This document shows positions 5,736 through 13,526 of a stretch of DNA of 27,009 bases, piece after piece (the first letter of the stretch is position 1; each line of letters begins with the position of its first letter). The stretch is taken from positions 1-27,009 of the forward strand of contig CAJTSE010000013.1 of assembly GCA_910578815.1 (NCBI GenBank). Reading direction: 5' to 3'. Below the pieces are notes generated by a model. The model ran no database searches, was not told where the DNA came from, and was given only the letters and a program-made list of their open reading frames with translations. This stretch comes from an uncultured Acetatifactor sp. (GTDB lineage: Bacteria > Bacillota > Clostridia > Lachnospirales > Lachnospiraceae). The translations under genes and the position numbers were made by a program.

Positions 5736-6941
5736 ATGAAGTCTCGTTGGAAGATTTTTCTGCAGGCAGGAATCAGCCTGTTTATTCTTTATCTTTGTAT
5801 CCATTACTGGGACAGCTTGATTCATTTACTGAATCTGCTTCTGGCAGCCGGAACACCGCTCATAATGGGATGCGTCTTTGCATACATTTTCAACATTCCC
5901 ATGAGCTTTTTTGAGCGCCATTATTTCCCCAAAAGCAAAAAGACCGGAATCCTAAAAAGCCGCAGGCCGGTCTGTATGCTGCTAGCGTTTTTGAGCGTGC
6001 TTGCCGCCATATTACTGTTGCTGCGGATCGTGATTCCGGAGCTCAGCAGCTGTATTACGCTTTTGCTCACCAGTGTACCTGCAGCTCTGTCCGAAATCGG
6101 AGAATCCCTGGCGGAGCAGCCCTGGATTTCCGACTCTATTCAGGAATTCTTTGACACGGTGGACTGGCAAAAGTCATTGACAAATATTGTATATTCCGTT
6201 TTGGGGGGACTGGGAAGTGCGGGGGACTATGCAGTGACCATTGTATCCAAAACGGTTACCACTGCCGCAAACCTCATGATTGCCTTTATCTTCTCCGTCT
6301 ATATTTTAGCCGGCAAGGAAACCCTTGGCAGACAGCTGAGAACCTTAAAAGACCATTATCTGAAATCCAGGTGGTTTACAGGAATTTCCCATATACTGTC
6401 CGTTGCCAACGATTGCTTTCATCGTTATATTGTAGGACAATGTACTGAAGCAGTCATTTTGGGTTTACTCTGTACAGCAGGAATGCTGTTATTCCGTTTC
6501 CCCTATGCCGCAGTAGTGGGCGTCACCGTCGGCTTTACCGCTCTGATACCCGTTGCTGGAGCCTATATTGGAGGTGCCGTAGGTTTTTTATTAATCCTCA
6601 CCTCATCTCCCTTAAAAGCAATCCTGTTTGTGGTATACCTGGTCACTCTCCAGCAGTTAGAGGGAAATATCATTTACCCCAAGGTGGTAGGAACTTCCCT
6701 GGGGCTGCCGGGAATATGGGTGCTGGCAGCAGTTATCATTGGCGGCGGAATCAGCGGGATCGGCGGGATGCTGGCAGGCGTGCCCTTAAGCGCATGTCTC
6801 TATCGGCTGATCCGGGAGGATGTGCACAGGGAGAATGTCCCTCAGGAAACTATCCCCTGCGAAGCCGCCCCATCTGAAAAAGGCCCTTATGCCGATGCCG
6901 ATTTTGCATCCGCAAAGGGAAACAACAAAAAGCATAAATAA
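5736..6941 (+). CDS. AI-2E family transporter (UPF0118/PerM-like membrane protein), 401 residues
   Basis: ATG 5736 is preceded by AAGGAG at a good distance; an in-frame TTG at 5691 would add 15 residues without a ribosome binding site. The protein has about seven to eight membrane segments: ISLFILYLCIHYW near the start, VCMLLAFLSVLAAILLLLRI, a middle soluble part (LAEQPWISDSIQEFFDTVDW), then LMIAFIFSVYILAGKE, AVILGLLCTAGMLLFRFPYA and the family's conserved end (TALIPVAGAYIGGAVGFLLI, QQLEGNIIYPKVVG, GIWVLAAVIIGGGISGIGGM). The family includes Na+/H+ antiporters and a claimed autoinducer-2 exporter, so the substrate is open. The C-terminus is a soluble acidic/basic tail. It is a single-gene unit closed by a strong terminator. 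Confidence 0.9.
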   Translation: MKSRWKIFLQAGISLFILYLCIHYWDSLIHLLNLLLAAGTPLIMGCVFAYIFNIPMSFFERHYFPKSKKTGILKSRRPVCMLLAFLSVLAAILLLLRIVIPELSSCITLLLTSVPAALSEIGESLAEQPWISDSIQEFFDTVDWQKSLTNIVYSVLGGLGSAGDYAVTIVSKTVTTAANLMIAFIFSVYILAGKETLGRQLRTLKDHYLKSRWFTGISHILSVANDCFHRYIVGQCTEAVILGLLCTAGMLLFRFPYAAVVGVTVGFTALIPVAGAYIGGAVGFLLILTSSPLKAILFVVYLVTLQQLEGNIIYPKVVGTSLGLPGIWVLAAVIIGGGISGIGGMLAGVPLSACLYRLIREDVHRENVPQETIPCEAAPSEKGPYADADFASAKGNNKKHK

Positions 6942-6966
6942 GCGCGGACAGGCACACCAATATTTC

Positions 6967-7016
6967 AAAAGGCCGATACGCTGAGGGTTATATCCCCCTG
7001 CGCATCGGCCTTTTTT
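6967..7016. terminator. Bidirectional terminator between the permease and the coiled-coil gene
   Basis: AAAAGGCCGAT..CG pairs with CG..ATCGGCCTTTT across a short loop near 6988-6993, followed rightward by TTTTTT and leftward by TTTTGAAAT. It can end both the rightward permease transcript and the leftward transcript coming from 7896. Confidence 0.85.
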
Positions 7017-7041
7017 CAGAGTAAAGCTAGTTCTTCTCACA

Positions 7042-7896
7042 CTACAGACTCTCGTCCACTGCCGCGCCCTTTATATCCTCTTCCAGCAGGTTCATCTTTC
7101 TGAGTATATCCTGCACTTCCTTCTGCACATCATCCGAGGACTTTGTAAGGTCGGAAAATTCTTCGGGACTCAACTCTTCGATCCAGATTTCTTCCTCTTC
7201 CCGCTTTTCCTTCTGCTTCTCCAGCAGTTCCTCCTTCGCTTCTTTTTCCTCTTTGATCTCTTCTGCCTGCTCTTCTCTCTTCTCCGTTTCCTCGTCCACA
7301 TGATCCATGCCCTCCTGCATGGCCATGCCGGCAATTTCATCATTGGCGGCCTTGATAATATTATCCGCGTCATCCCAGGCATCCACCATGGCATGATGCT
7401 TCAGCCGTTCCAGACGGGTACCTCGAATAGACGCATTCTCTCCTTGAATCTGGCCCTCGCATCTACCCAGCTTTTGTAACTGGACCTCAGCTTCCCTATT
7501 TAAATCCTCCAGTTCTTCCTGATACGCTTCTTCTCCGATTTCCCCGTTTTCTCTGGCAGCATCAAGAGATTCCTGACGCTGATTAATATTCTCCAGTCCA
7601 TCCTGAAGCTCCGAATGTTCTTTTTTCAGCTCTTCTATATGCTGCCTGCTTTCCTCTATGCCCTCATCTATTTTCATATCGCCATGAAGCGCCTCACCCA
7701 CAAGCTTCATAGCCTTCTCCTGCGCTTCTGCTTTTCGTTCCGCAATTCTGTCCCGCAGGGGGCTTTCCTGATTACAATTCAAATTTCCCGCAAAAATAGT
7801 CTTTCGGTTTTCCCGGTCTTTCTCCGCGCCTTCCATGGCCGCACTGCTGCCGGGCTGCGCCCCCGCATACAGCGTAATATTGTTGTCTATCTTCAC
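7042..7896 (-). CDS. Charged coiled-coil protein of unknown function, 284 residues
   Basis: The frame is open further upstream, but GTG at 7896 has AAGGAGG 7 nt before it and the upstream residues are of random composition, so the gene is started there. The N-terminus (KIDNNITLYAGAQPGSSAAM) is followed by TIFAGNLN and then almost unbroken charged helix: KAEAQEKAMKLVGEALHGDM, EESRQHIEELKKEHSELQ and a very Glu/Lys-rich run (EEQAEEIKEEKEAKEELLEK). The end is LEEDIKGAAVDESL. There is no signal peptide, membrane segment or catalytic motif. It could be a scaffold or a bacterial structural protein. It is the last leftward gene before a strong terminator, 121 bp after the acetyltransferase. I do not recognise the family. 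Confidence 0.75.
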   Translation of the reverse strand: MKIDNNITLYAGAQPGSSAAMEGAEKDRENRKTIFAGNLNCNQESPLRDRIAERKAEAQEKAMKLVGEALHGDMKIDEGIEESRQHIEELKKEHSELQDGLENINQRQESLDAARENGEIGEEAYQEELEDLNREAEVQLQKLGRCEGQIQGENASIRGTRLERLKHHAMVDAWDDADNIIKAANDEIAGMAMQEGMDHVDEETEKREEQAEEIKEEKEAKEELLEKQKEKREEEEIWIEELSPEEFSDLTKSSDDVQKEVQDILRKMNLLEEDIKGAAVDESL

Positions 7897-8017
7897 CTGT
7901 CTACCTCCTTGTACGGTTTTGCTGGTTCTAAATACCTGTCTGTATTGTATATCGGCCCCTCTTCCCCTCCACTTTAGTAATCTCATGATATTTGGATTAT
8001 TTCGACAGTATTCTTTT

Positions 8018-8593
8018 TTACAGCTCCAGTTCCAGCTGACAGTCGAAAGGTTCCTCTTCCACATGCTTTTGATGATACAGTTTTGCTTCCACACAACCCA
8101 TTATTCGGTAAAACGCCTGGCTTTCCGCGGCAGAATGGGCGGATATATACAGCTTTCCCGCACCCTGCTGCCTCGCCCATTCCTTTGCCTTCAGGATAAG
8201 AGTCGTCCCGATTCCCTGCCCCCGCATGTCCTGGGATACATGGATCGACGCAAGATCCACATAACGGTTTTCCCCTCCGAATATTTCAGGCAGGACTGCC
8301 ACAAAACCTTTCAGCCTGCCCTCCACAAAGGCCCCTTGCACAAAGCCTCCTGCCGTAACCGTATCTTTCAGGCACTCGATCAGCACATGATAGTCCTCCG
8401 TTGACCAGTCATCTATAAAGGGCGCATGTCTGATAACCCACTGCCCGTTTTCCCTGCGCCAGCAGTCCGTAACCACCTGCCTGCGGTTAAAGCTGTCAAA
8501 CAGTCCCATATTTATTTCCTTTTCCTTAAGGTCCCGATACTCGATGGCCCGGCCTGTTTCTTCCGGCGTTCTCCCCGATATATTTCCCATCAT
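8018..8593 (-). CDS. GNAT-family N-acetyltransferase, 191 residues
   Basis: ATG 8593 (followed at once by a second ATG) is chosen because the longer frame runs into the ABC transporter gene; an AGGAG lies 11 nt upstream. The acetyl-CoA binding motif A is RGQGIGTTLILKAKEWA (about residues 124-140), preceded by the strand VDLASIHVSQDM, and motif B is near AESQAFYRIMGC. An N-terminal extension (IEYRDLKEKEINMGLFDSFN, RRQVVTDCWRRENGQWVI) is typical of a clostridial GNAT subgroup. It transfers an acetyl group from acetyl-CoA to an amine; the substrate is unknown. It lies 79 bp after the exporter pair and may share its transcript. Confidence 0.85.
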   Translation of the reverse strand: MMGNISGRTPEETGRAIEYRDLKEKEINMGLFDSFNRRQVVTDCWRRENGQWVIRHAPFIDDWSTEDYHVLIECLKDTVTAGGFVQGAFVEGRLKGFVAVLPEIFGGENRYVDLASIHVSQDMRGQGIGTTLILKAKEWARQQGAGKLYISAHSAAESQAFYRIMGCVEAKLYHQKHVEEEPFDCQLELEL

Positions 8594-8672
8594 ATCTCTT
8601 TGTTTACTCCTGTAATATTTACTATCATGCCGCCTCCGGGCTGGCCCAAAAATATTAGAAGTACTTTTCACG

Positions 8673-10439
8673 CTATCCCGCAAACTGTGAATGATACAGA
8701 TTTGCATAAAAGCCGCCCTTTGCCAGCAGGCTCTCATGGCTGCCCTGCTCGATGATATTTCCATCCTTCATCACCAGAATAATGTCCGCCTCCTGAATAG
8801 TGGAAAGTCTGTGGGCCACAATAAAGCTGGTCCGTCCCTCCATCATAGCCGCAAAGGCATTCTGAATCTTTAATTCCGTTCGAGTATCTATGGATGAGGT
8901 GGCCTCATCCAGAATCAGCATGGGCGGAAGGCAGAGCATGACTCTGGCAATGCAGAGCAGCTGTTTCTGGCCCTGGGACAGGCTGCCCCCGTCCTCCGTA
9001 ATCACCGTATCATAGCCTTGGGGCAGACGCTTGATAAAGCTGTGGGCATGGGCAGATTTTGCCGCTGCAATCACTTCCTCATCCGGTGCATCGGGCTTAC
9101 CCATGCGGATATTGTCGCGAATGGTCCCCGCCCGCAGCCAGGTTTCCTGAAGCACCATGCCATAACTGGTGCGAAGGCTCCCCCTGGTCAGCTCCCGTAT
9201 ATCTATACCATCTACGCAGATTCTGCCGCCGTTCACATCATAAAACCGCATCAGCAGATTAATCAGCGTTGTCTTGCCGCAGCCGGTGGGCCCTACAATG
9301 GCTACCCTCTGTCCCGGCTCCACCTTAAGGTTAAAATTCTCAATCAGCTTCTGACCCGGTACATAGCTGAAATATACGTTTTCCAACTTTACATTGCCCC
9401 TAGCCGCCGTTAACTCCTTCGCGTTCTCTCCGTCCGGAGTCTGCGGCTGCTCGTCGATCAGCTCAAAGATCCGAGCCGCGCAGGCCAGGGCATTCTGCAG
9501 CTCCGTCACCACGCCGGATATTTCATTAAAGGGCTTTGTGTACTGGTTTGCATAGCTTAAGAAGCAGGACAGCCTTCCCACACTGATACCACCCCGGATC
9601 GCCAGAAAGGCACCGAAAATCCCAACGCCTGCATAGACCAGACTGTTGACAAAACGGGTGCAGGGATTGGTCAGAGACGAGAAAAAGATGGCCTTGAGGG
9701 AGCATTTCTCCAGCCTGCCGTTAATTTCCCGAAACTGCTCCTTTACTGCCTCTTCCCTGGAAAAGGTCTTTACGATCTTCTGGTTTCCGATCATTTCCTC
9801 AATTAGAGCCGTCTGCTCTCCCCTGGTCTCGGACTGCAGCTTAAACATGGAAAAAGTTCTGGTAGCAATAAATTTTGCCACCAGAAAAGATACCGGTGTA
9901 ATGCACACCACCACCAGGGCAATGGGAACATTGGTGACCAGCATAAAGATCAAAGTACCAAAAATGGTAAGCACCCCCGTGAACAGCTGTGTAAAGCCCA
10001 TAAGCAGGCCGTCCGCAAAGGTGTCCACGTCCGCTACCACCCGGCTCACGATGTCGCCGTAGGCATGGGCATCCAGATACTTTAAGGGCAGCTCTTCCAG
10101 CCTGTGAAAGGCATCCTCGCGAATATCCTTCACCACATGATAAGTGATATGATTATTACAGGTATTCATAACCCACTGGGCCAGCGCCGTAATTAACACC
10201 GCTATGCCGATCTTTATCATGATGGCAGATACCCCGTCAAAGTCAACGCGTCCCTTTCCCAGAAGCAGGTCCACCGCATCCCCCGTCAAGATGGGTACAT
10301 ATAGGGTAAGCGCAACGGTTACCGCCGCCAGAATCAATGATAATCCCACCAGAAACCAATATCGCCTGATATAATTCAGGACCTTTCCCATGGTTGCCAT
10401 TTGTCCCTGCCTTTTTTCAGTCTTTGACTTATCTGCCAT
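8673..10439 (-). CDS. ABC exporter half-transporter (catalytic partner), 588 residues
   Basis: The N-terminal half is a type I exporter membrane domain with six helices (WFLVGLSLILAAVTVAL, IGIAVLITALAQWV and later pairs). The nucleotide-binding domain has Walker A GPTGCGKTT (383-391), signature LSQGQ (487-491), Walker B LILDEA with catalytic Glu512, and His543 in VAHRLS. The signature is altered (LSGGQ is usual) while the Walker B Glu and the switch His are intact. It overlaps the upstream ABC gene by 11 bp, with GGAGGG in front of ATG 10439. Together they form a heterodimeric multidrug or lipid exporter of the BmrCD/TM287-288 kind. The substrate is not known. Confidence 0.92.
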   Translation of the reverse strand: MADKSKTEKRQGQMATMGKVLNYIRRYWFLVGLSLILAAVTVALTLYVPILTGDAVDLLLGKGRVDFDGVSAIMIKIGIAVLITALAQWVMNTCNNHITYHVVKDIREDAFHRLEELPLKYLDAHAYGDIVSRVVADVDTFADGLLMGFTQLFTGVLTIFGTLIFMLVTNVPIALVVVCITPVSFLVAKFIATRTFSMFKLQSETRGEQTALIEEMIGNQKIVKTFSREEAVKEQFREINGRLEKCSLKAIFFSSLTNPCTRFVNSLVYAGVGIFGAFLAIRGGISVGRLSCFLSYANQYTKPFNEISGVVTELQNALACAARIFELIDEQPQTPDGENAKELTAARGNVKLENVYFSYVPGQKLIENFNLKVEPGQRVAIVGPTGCGKTTLINLLMRFYDVNGGRICVDGIDIRELTRGSLRTSYGMVLQETWLRAGTIRDNIRMGKPDAPDEEVIAAAKSAHAHSFIKRLPQGYDTVITEDGGSLSQGQKQLLCIARVMLCLPPMLILDEATSSIDTRTELKIQNAFAAMMEGRTSFIVAHRLSTIQEADIILVMKDGNIIEQGSHESLLAKGGFYANLYHSQFAG

Positions 10440-12354
10440 TTTCCGTGCCCTCCTTTCCGCTGTTTTCTGTCACTTCCAGCCGTACCTTAGAATCTTCCGT
10501 TGGGCCGAAAGTTTCCGCCGCTGCGGAATTTCGCTCTCTGCTTCCTTCCGTTTCCGAGCCCTGCATCCCGCCCCGCTCTCTGGCCGCCTTCAACCGCTCT
10601 TCCGGATACTGCGAGAAATAGATTTCCCGATACACCGCGCAGCCTGCCAGCAGTTCATCGTGAGTTCCGGCACCGGCAAGCTCCCCGTCGTCCAAAACCA
10701 GTATCTTATCCGCATGGCGGACGGTGGAAGCCCTCTGGGAGACAATAAAAGTGGTCGTATTGCCCTCCAGGTTTTTCAACGCTGTCCTCAGCTTTGCGTC
10801 GGTCGCATAGTCCAGCGCGGAAGCACTATCATCCAGAATCAGGATCTCCGGCTTCCTCACCAACGCTCTGGCAATGGTCAGACGCTGCCTTTGTCCGCCG
10901 GAAAGGTTCTTGCCGCCCTGGGCAATCTTTGCGTCCAGCCGGCCCTCTTTTCCCTCCACTACGTCCCTTGCCTGAGCAGTCTCAATCGCCTGCCACATTT
11001 CTTCCTCGGCAGCATCCGGCTTCCCCCACTGCAGATTACTGCGGACAGTTCCCTTAAACAACACCGCTTTCTGAGGCACTACGCCGACAAGGCCTCTGAG
11101 TTCGTCTTCCGGAATGGTTTTCAGATCCCTGCCTTCCATGCGGATGGCTCCTTTTGACACGGAATAAAGTCCGGGAATCAAATTCACCAGCGAAGACTTA
11201 CCAGAGCCTGTGCCGCCTATGACGCCCACCGTCTCTCCCCGATTTACCGCAAAACTCAGATCATGTAAGGTATCCGCTCCGGCTCCCGCATATCCAAAGG
11301 AAACATGATCGAATTCCAGGAACGGAATAACGCTGCCGCTGCCGCTTTCCGCAGCCTGCTCCCTGTCGCCTGCATCAGTCAAAAGCACCGCTTCCTCACC
11401 GTTTTGTATCCCAAACACTCCTGCCACACGATCCGCGCAGGCCAGCGCCTTGGTGATGGTAACGATCAGATTTGCCAGCTTTACCAGCTCCACCAGAATC
11501 TGAGACATATAATTGATAATGGCAATGACCTCACCCTGGGTCAGACTGCCCATGTTGACCTGCAAAGCCCCTGTGTAAATCAGAGCAATGATGGCGCCGT
11601 TTACGATGATATAAGTAAAGGGGTTCATTATGGCACTGATCTTACCCACAAAGATCTGACTCCGGGCCAGCGCTTCCGTGTGCTGCCGGAATTTCCTCTC
11701 TTCCGCCGCTTCCCTGTGGAAAGCCCGAATTACGCGAACGCCGGTGAGATTCTCCCTAGTGATTCCCAGCACCTTATCCAGTCCTGCCTGCACTTTTTTA
11801 TACAAGGGCATGGTCCAGGCCATGACGCCGATCACTACGATCGTTAAAAGGGGAATTGCCACCACAAAGATCAATGCGCTCTTTACGTCTATGGTAAACG
11901 CCATGATCATAGCGCCGAACACAATCACCGGAGAACGCAGGAACAGCCGCAGCACCATGTTCACACCGGACTGCACCTGATTTATATCGCTGGTCATACG
12001 GGTGATCATGGTAGAAGTTCCCACCCTGTCGATATTGGTAAAGCTTAAGGACTGAATATGGTCAAAGAGTGCCTGCCGCAGTTTCGTGGAAAATCCCACC
12101 GCCGCCCTGGCTGCGAAAAACTGCGCCGTCACCGAAGACAGCAGTCCTACCACGGCCAAAATAAGCAAGCAGGCTCCCATCCTGCCGATATGCCCCATGT
12201 CTGATCCCGTCTCCGGACTTCCAATTCCCCTGTCAATGATGCTGGCCATGACCAGAGGCACCAGCAGCTCAAAAAAAGCCTCCAGCAGCTTAAACAGCGG
12301 CGCCAGCACGGATTCCTTTTTATAATCTTTAAGATATTTCATCAAACGTCCCAT
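10429..12354 (-). CDS. ABC exporter half-transporter (degenerate-site partner), 641 residues
   Basis: ATG 12354 is preferred over ATG 12366 because GAGGGTG sits in front of it. The membrane domain (about 15-310) has six helices, for example LLEAFFELLVPLVMASIIDR. The nucleotide-binding domain has Walker A GGTGSGKSS (380-388), intact signature LSGGQ (484-488), Walker B ILILDDS with Asp509 in place of the catalytic Glu, and Gln540 in place of the switch His (IVSQRAS). These two changes, with LSQGQ in the partner, make one composite ATP site non-catalytic, as known for heterodimeric exporters. A charged C-terminal tail of about 55 residues (after SQYPEERLKAARERGG) is unusual. Confidence 0.92.
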   Translation of the reverse strand: MGRLMKYLKDYKKESVLAPLFKLLEAFFELLVPLVMASIIDRGIGSPETGSDMGHIGRMGACLLILAVVGLLSSVTAQFFAARAAVGFSTKLRQALFDHIQSLSFTNIDRVGTSTMITRMTSDINQVQSGVNMVLRLFLRSPVIVFGAMIMAFTIDVKSALIFVVAIPLLTIVVIGVMAWTMPLYKKVQAGLDKVLGITRENLTGVRVIRAFHREAAEERKFRQHTEALARSQIFVGKISAIMNPFTYIIVNGAIIALIYTGALQVNMGSLTQGEVIAIINYMSQILVELVKLANLIVTITKALACADRVAGVFGIQNGEEAVLLTDAGDREQAAESGSGSVIPFLEFDHVSFGYAGAGADTLHDLSFAVNRGETVGVIGGTGSGKSSLVNLIPGLYSVSKGAIRMEGRDLKTIPEDELRGLVGVVPQKAVLFKGTVRSNLQWGKPDAAEEEMWQAIETAQARDVVEGKEGRLDAKIAQGGKNLSGGQRQRLTIARALVRKPEILILDDSASALDYATDAKLRTALKNLEGNTTTFIVSQRASTVRHADKILVLDDGELAGAGTHDELLAGCAVYREIYFSQYPEERLKAARERGGMQGSETEGSRERNSAAAETFGPTEDSKVRLEVTENSGKEGTENGR

Positions 12355-12484
12355 ATTCACCCTCATTTCTGCAGTTCTGTTATTCTACATACTTTATATT
12401 CCTGCTGTCTGCAATTCCGACACTTTTTGCACTTCCTGCATTTCCTTTAATTCAGCACTATACCGGCATGAACCTTCCTTGCTG

Positions 12485-13183
12485 TCAGACAGAATGTTTC
12501 CGTCGCACACACGCTGCCACAGTATACCCCTCCGGCGGCGAAGCTGCAGCCCACTCTATGTCCTGCACCGCCTTTCCGCTTCTCAGGTCCTGCCCAAGCA
12601 CCGCGGCGACTCCCTTCCCCGTCAACTTCCCCCAGGCTTCCTTCCTGCTCCATAGCTCAAAAAAGAGCCTCTGCATCTCTTTCTCATCTGCACAGCGCTC
12701 CAAAGCAAGGCATTCCGGCTCCGAATAAAAACGTCTTGACAGCTTCAACACATCCACCGGCTGAAGCTTCTGAATATCTGCCCCAATCTCCCGTCGGGAC
12801 ACCGCGCAAAGCACATAATCCCCTGAATGGGAAAGACTGAAAAACAGCGGAATTTCCTTAAAAAACGGCTTTCCCTTCTCCCCATAGCGATAAGTCAGGG
12901 CAAGGGGTGCCTTCAGTTGTGATGCCAGACCGGATACCGTACAAAGGACGCCGTCCAAGGATTCTCCCCAAACAGCGCCATAATCTGCTTTCTGATCCAA
13001 CCGGTCCTGCACAGCCTTTTGCAGCAGCAGACCTGCACCCAGCTCTGCACCCCTTGTCCCCGGCGTCTTTGCGGTCAGAACCTTTTCCCTTCTGGCCTCG
13101 TCCAGCTTAGGCAGCAGCTCCGTAATCCTGCTCTCATTACTTTCCCGGATCAGCTCCCCCACATTTAAAAGGTATATTTTCAT
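12485..13183 (-). CDS. Sfp-type 4'-phosphopantetheinyl transferase, 232 residues
   Basis: Sfp-type enzymes transfer the phosphopantetheine arm of CoA to carrier proteins. The family motifs are visible: LFFSLSHSGDYVLCAVS (about 113-129, the CoA-contacting SHS region), IGADIQ (133-138, usually GxDIE) and FELWSRKEAWGKLTGKG (175-191, the W-(S/T)-x-K-E-A motif). The metal ligand Asp136 is kept but the paired Glu is Gln138. ATG 13183 has only a weak AGAGGCG in front. It is first in a leftward series, 130 bp before the ABC pair, with a good promoter at 13250-13222. No peptide or polyketide synthetase lies in the window, so the carrier protein it serves is unknown. Confidence 0.88.
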   Translation of the reverse strand: MKIYLLNVGELIRESNESRITELLPKLDEARREKVLTAKTPGTRGAELGAGLLLQKAVQDRLDQKADYGAVWGESLDGVLCTVSGLASQLKAPLALTYRYGEKGKPFFKEIPLFFSLSHSGDYVLCAVSRREIGADIQKLQPVDVLKLSRRFYSEPECLALERCADEKEMQRLFFELWSRKEAWGKLTGKGVAAVLGQDLRSGKAVQDIEWAAASPPEGYTVAACVRRKHSV

Positions 13184-13221
13184 CGCCTCTCTGCGGTCCT
13201 CTCCCTTACTGCAACACCGCT

Positions 13222-13250
13222 ATTATCAGCTAATTTCCTGTATTTGTCAA
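13222..13250 (-). promoter_or_regulatory. Leftward promoter of the transferase/exporter series
   Basis: Read leftward: TTGACA at 13250-13245 and GATAAT at 13227-13222, spacer 17 bp, about 39 bp before the start codon. Confidence 0.7.
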
Positions 13251-13288
13251 GAGGCTGCAACGGAATGTATCAGTTGGTTATATCCGTG

Positions 13289-13329
13289 TGTAACAGTTCA
13301 AACAGGGCACTGAACTGTTACAGCCCTGT
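13289..13329. repeat. Overlapping inverted repeats (12-bp and 7-bp arms)
   Basis: TGTAACAGTTCA (13289-13300) and TGAACTGTTACA (13311-13322) form a perfect 12-bp stem with a 10-base loop. ACAGGGC (13302-13308) and GCCCTGT (13323-13329) form a second stem whose loop contains the right arm of the first, so the two cannot form together. It could be a binding site, an alternative RNA structure or a dispersed intergenic repeat. Confidence 0.7.
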
Positions 13330-13367
13330 ATCCTAGTCGGAAAAAAGTACAAACGGATAAAAACAAA

Positions 13368-13396
13368 TTGCCGTGAAGTCCCATATGATGTATAAT
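13368..13396 (+). promoter_or_regulatory. Rightward promoter of the sensor kinase gene
   Basis: TTGCCG at 13368-13373 and a consensus TATAAT at 13391-13396 with a 17-bp spacer. Confidence 0.65.
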
Positions 13397-13526
13397 GACC
13401 CTATTCAAGGCAGGAAACGGCCAGATGGCCATTCCAGCATGAATTAATAGTATAAACAATAGGTATAATTCAACGGAAAAACAAGATTATTTGATTGAAT
13501 GCAAAAACAGCGAAGAATTTTGGTGA

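Larger units (their letters stand above)
13184..13526. other. Divergent promoter region between the transferase and the sensor kinase
   Basis: These 343 bp carry no gene. They hold the leftward promoter at 13222-13250, an inverted repeat pair at 13289-13329, a rightward promoter at 13368-13396 and a second TATAAT at 13464-13469. A long leader of about 125 bp lies between the rightward promoter and the kinase start. Confidence 0.6.

Noticed and set aside
7897..8094. N-terminal extension of the coiled-coil protein
   Set aside because: The frame is open but rich in Trp, Cys and Arg with no ribosome binding site, whereas GTG 7896 has AAGGAGG.
7835..8404. Long rightward open frames across the coiled-coil and GNAT genes
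   Set aside because: They are antisense shadows with Pro/Leu/Cys-rich random composition.
8594..8764. N-terminal extension of the GNAT protein
   Set aside because: It would overlap the end of the ABC gene by about 90 bp and does not resemble the family; ATG 8593 is a sufficient start.
10390..11157. Rightward 255-codon frame within the ABC gene
   Set aside because: Antisense to conserved nucleotide-binding motifs; no ribosome binding site.
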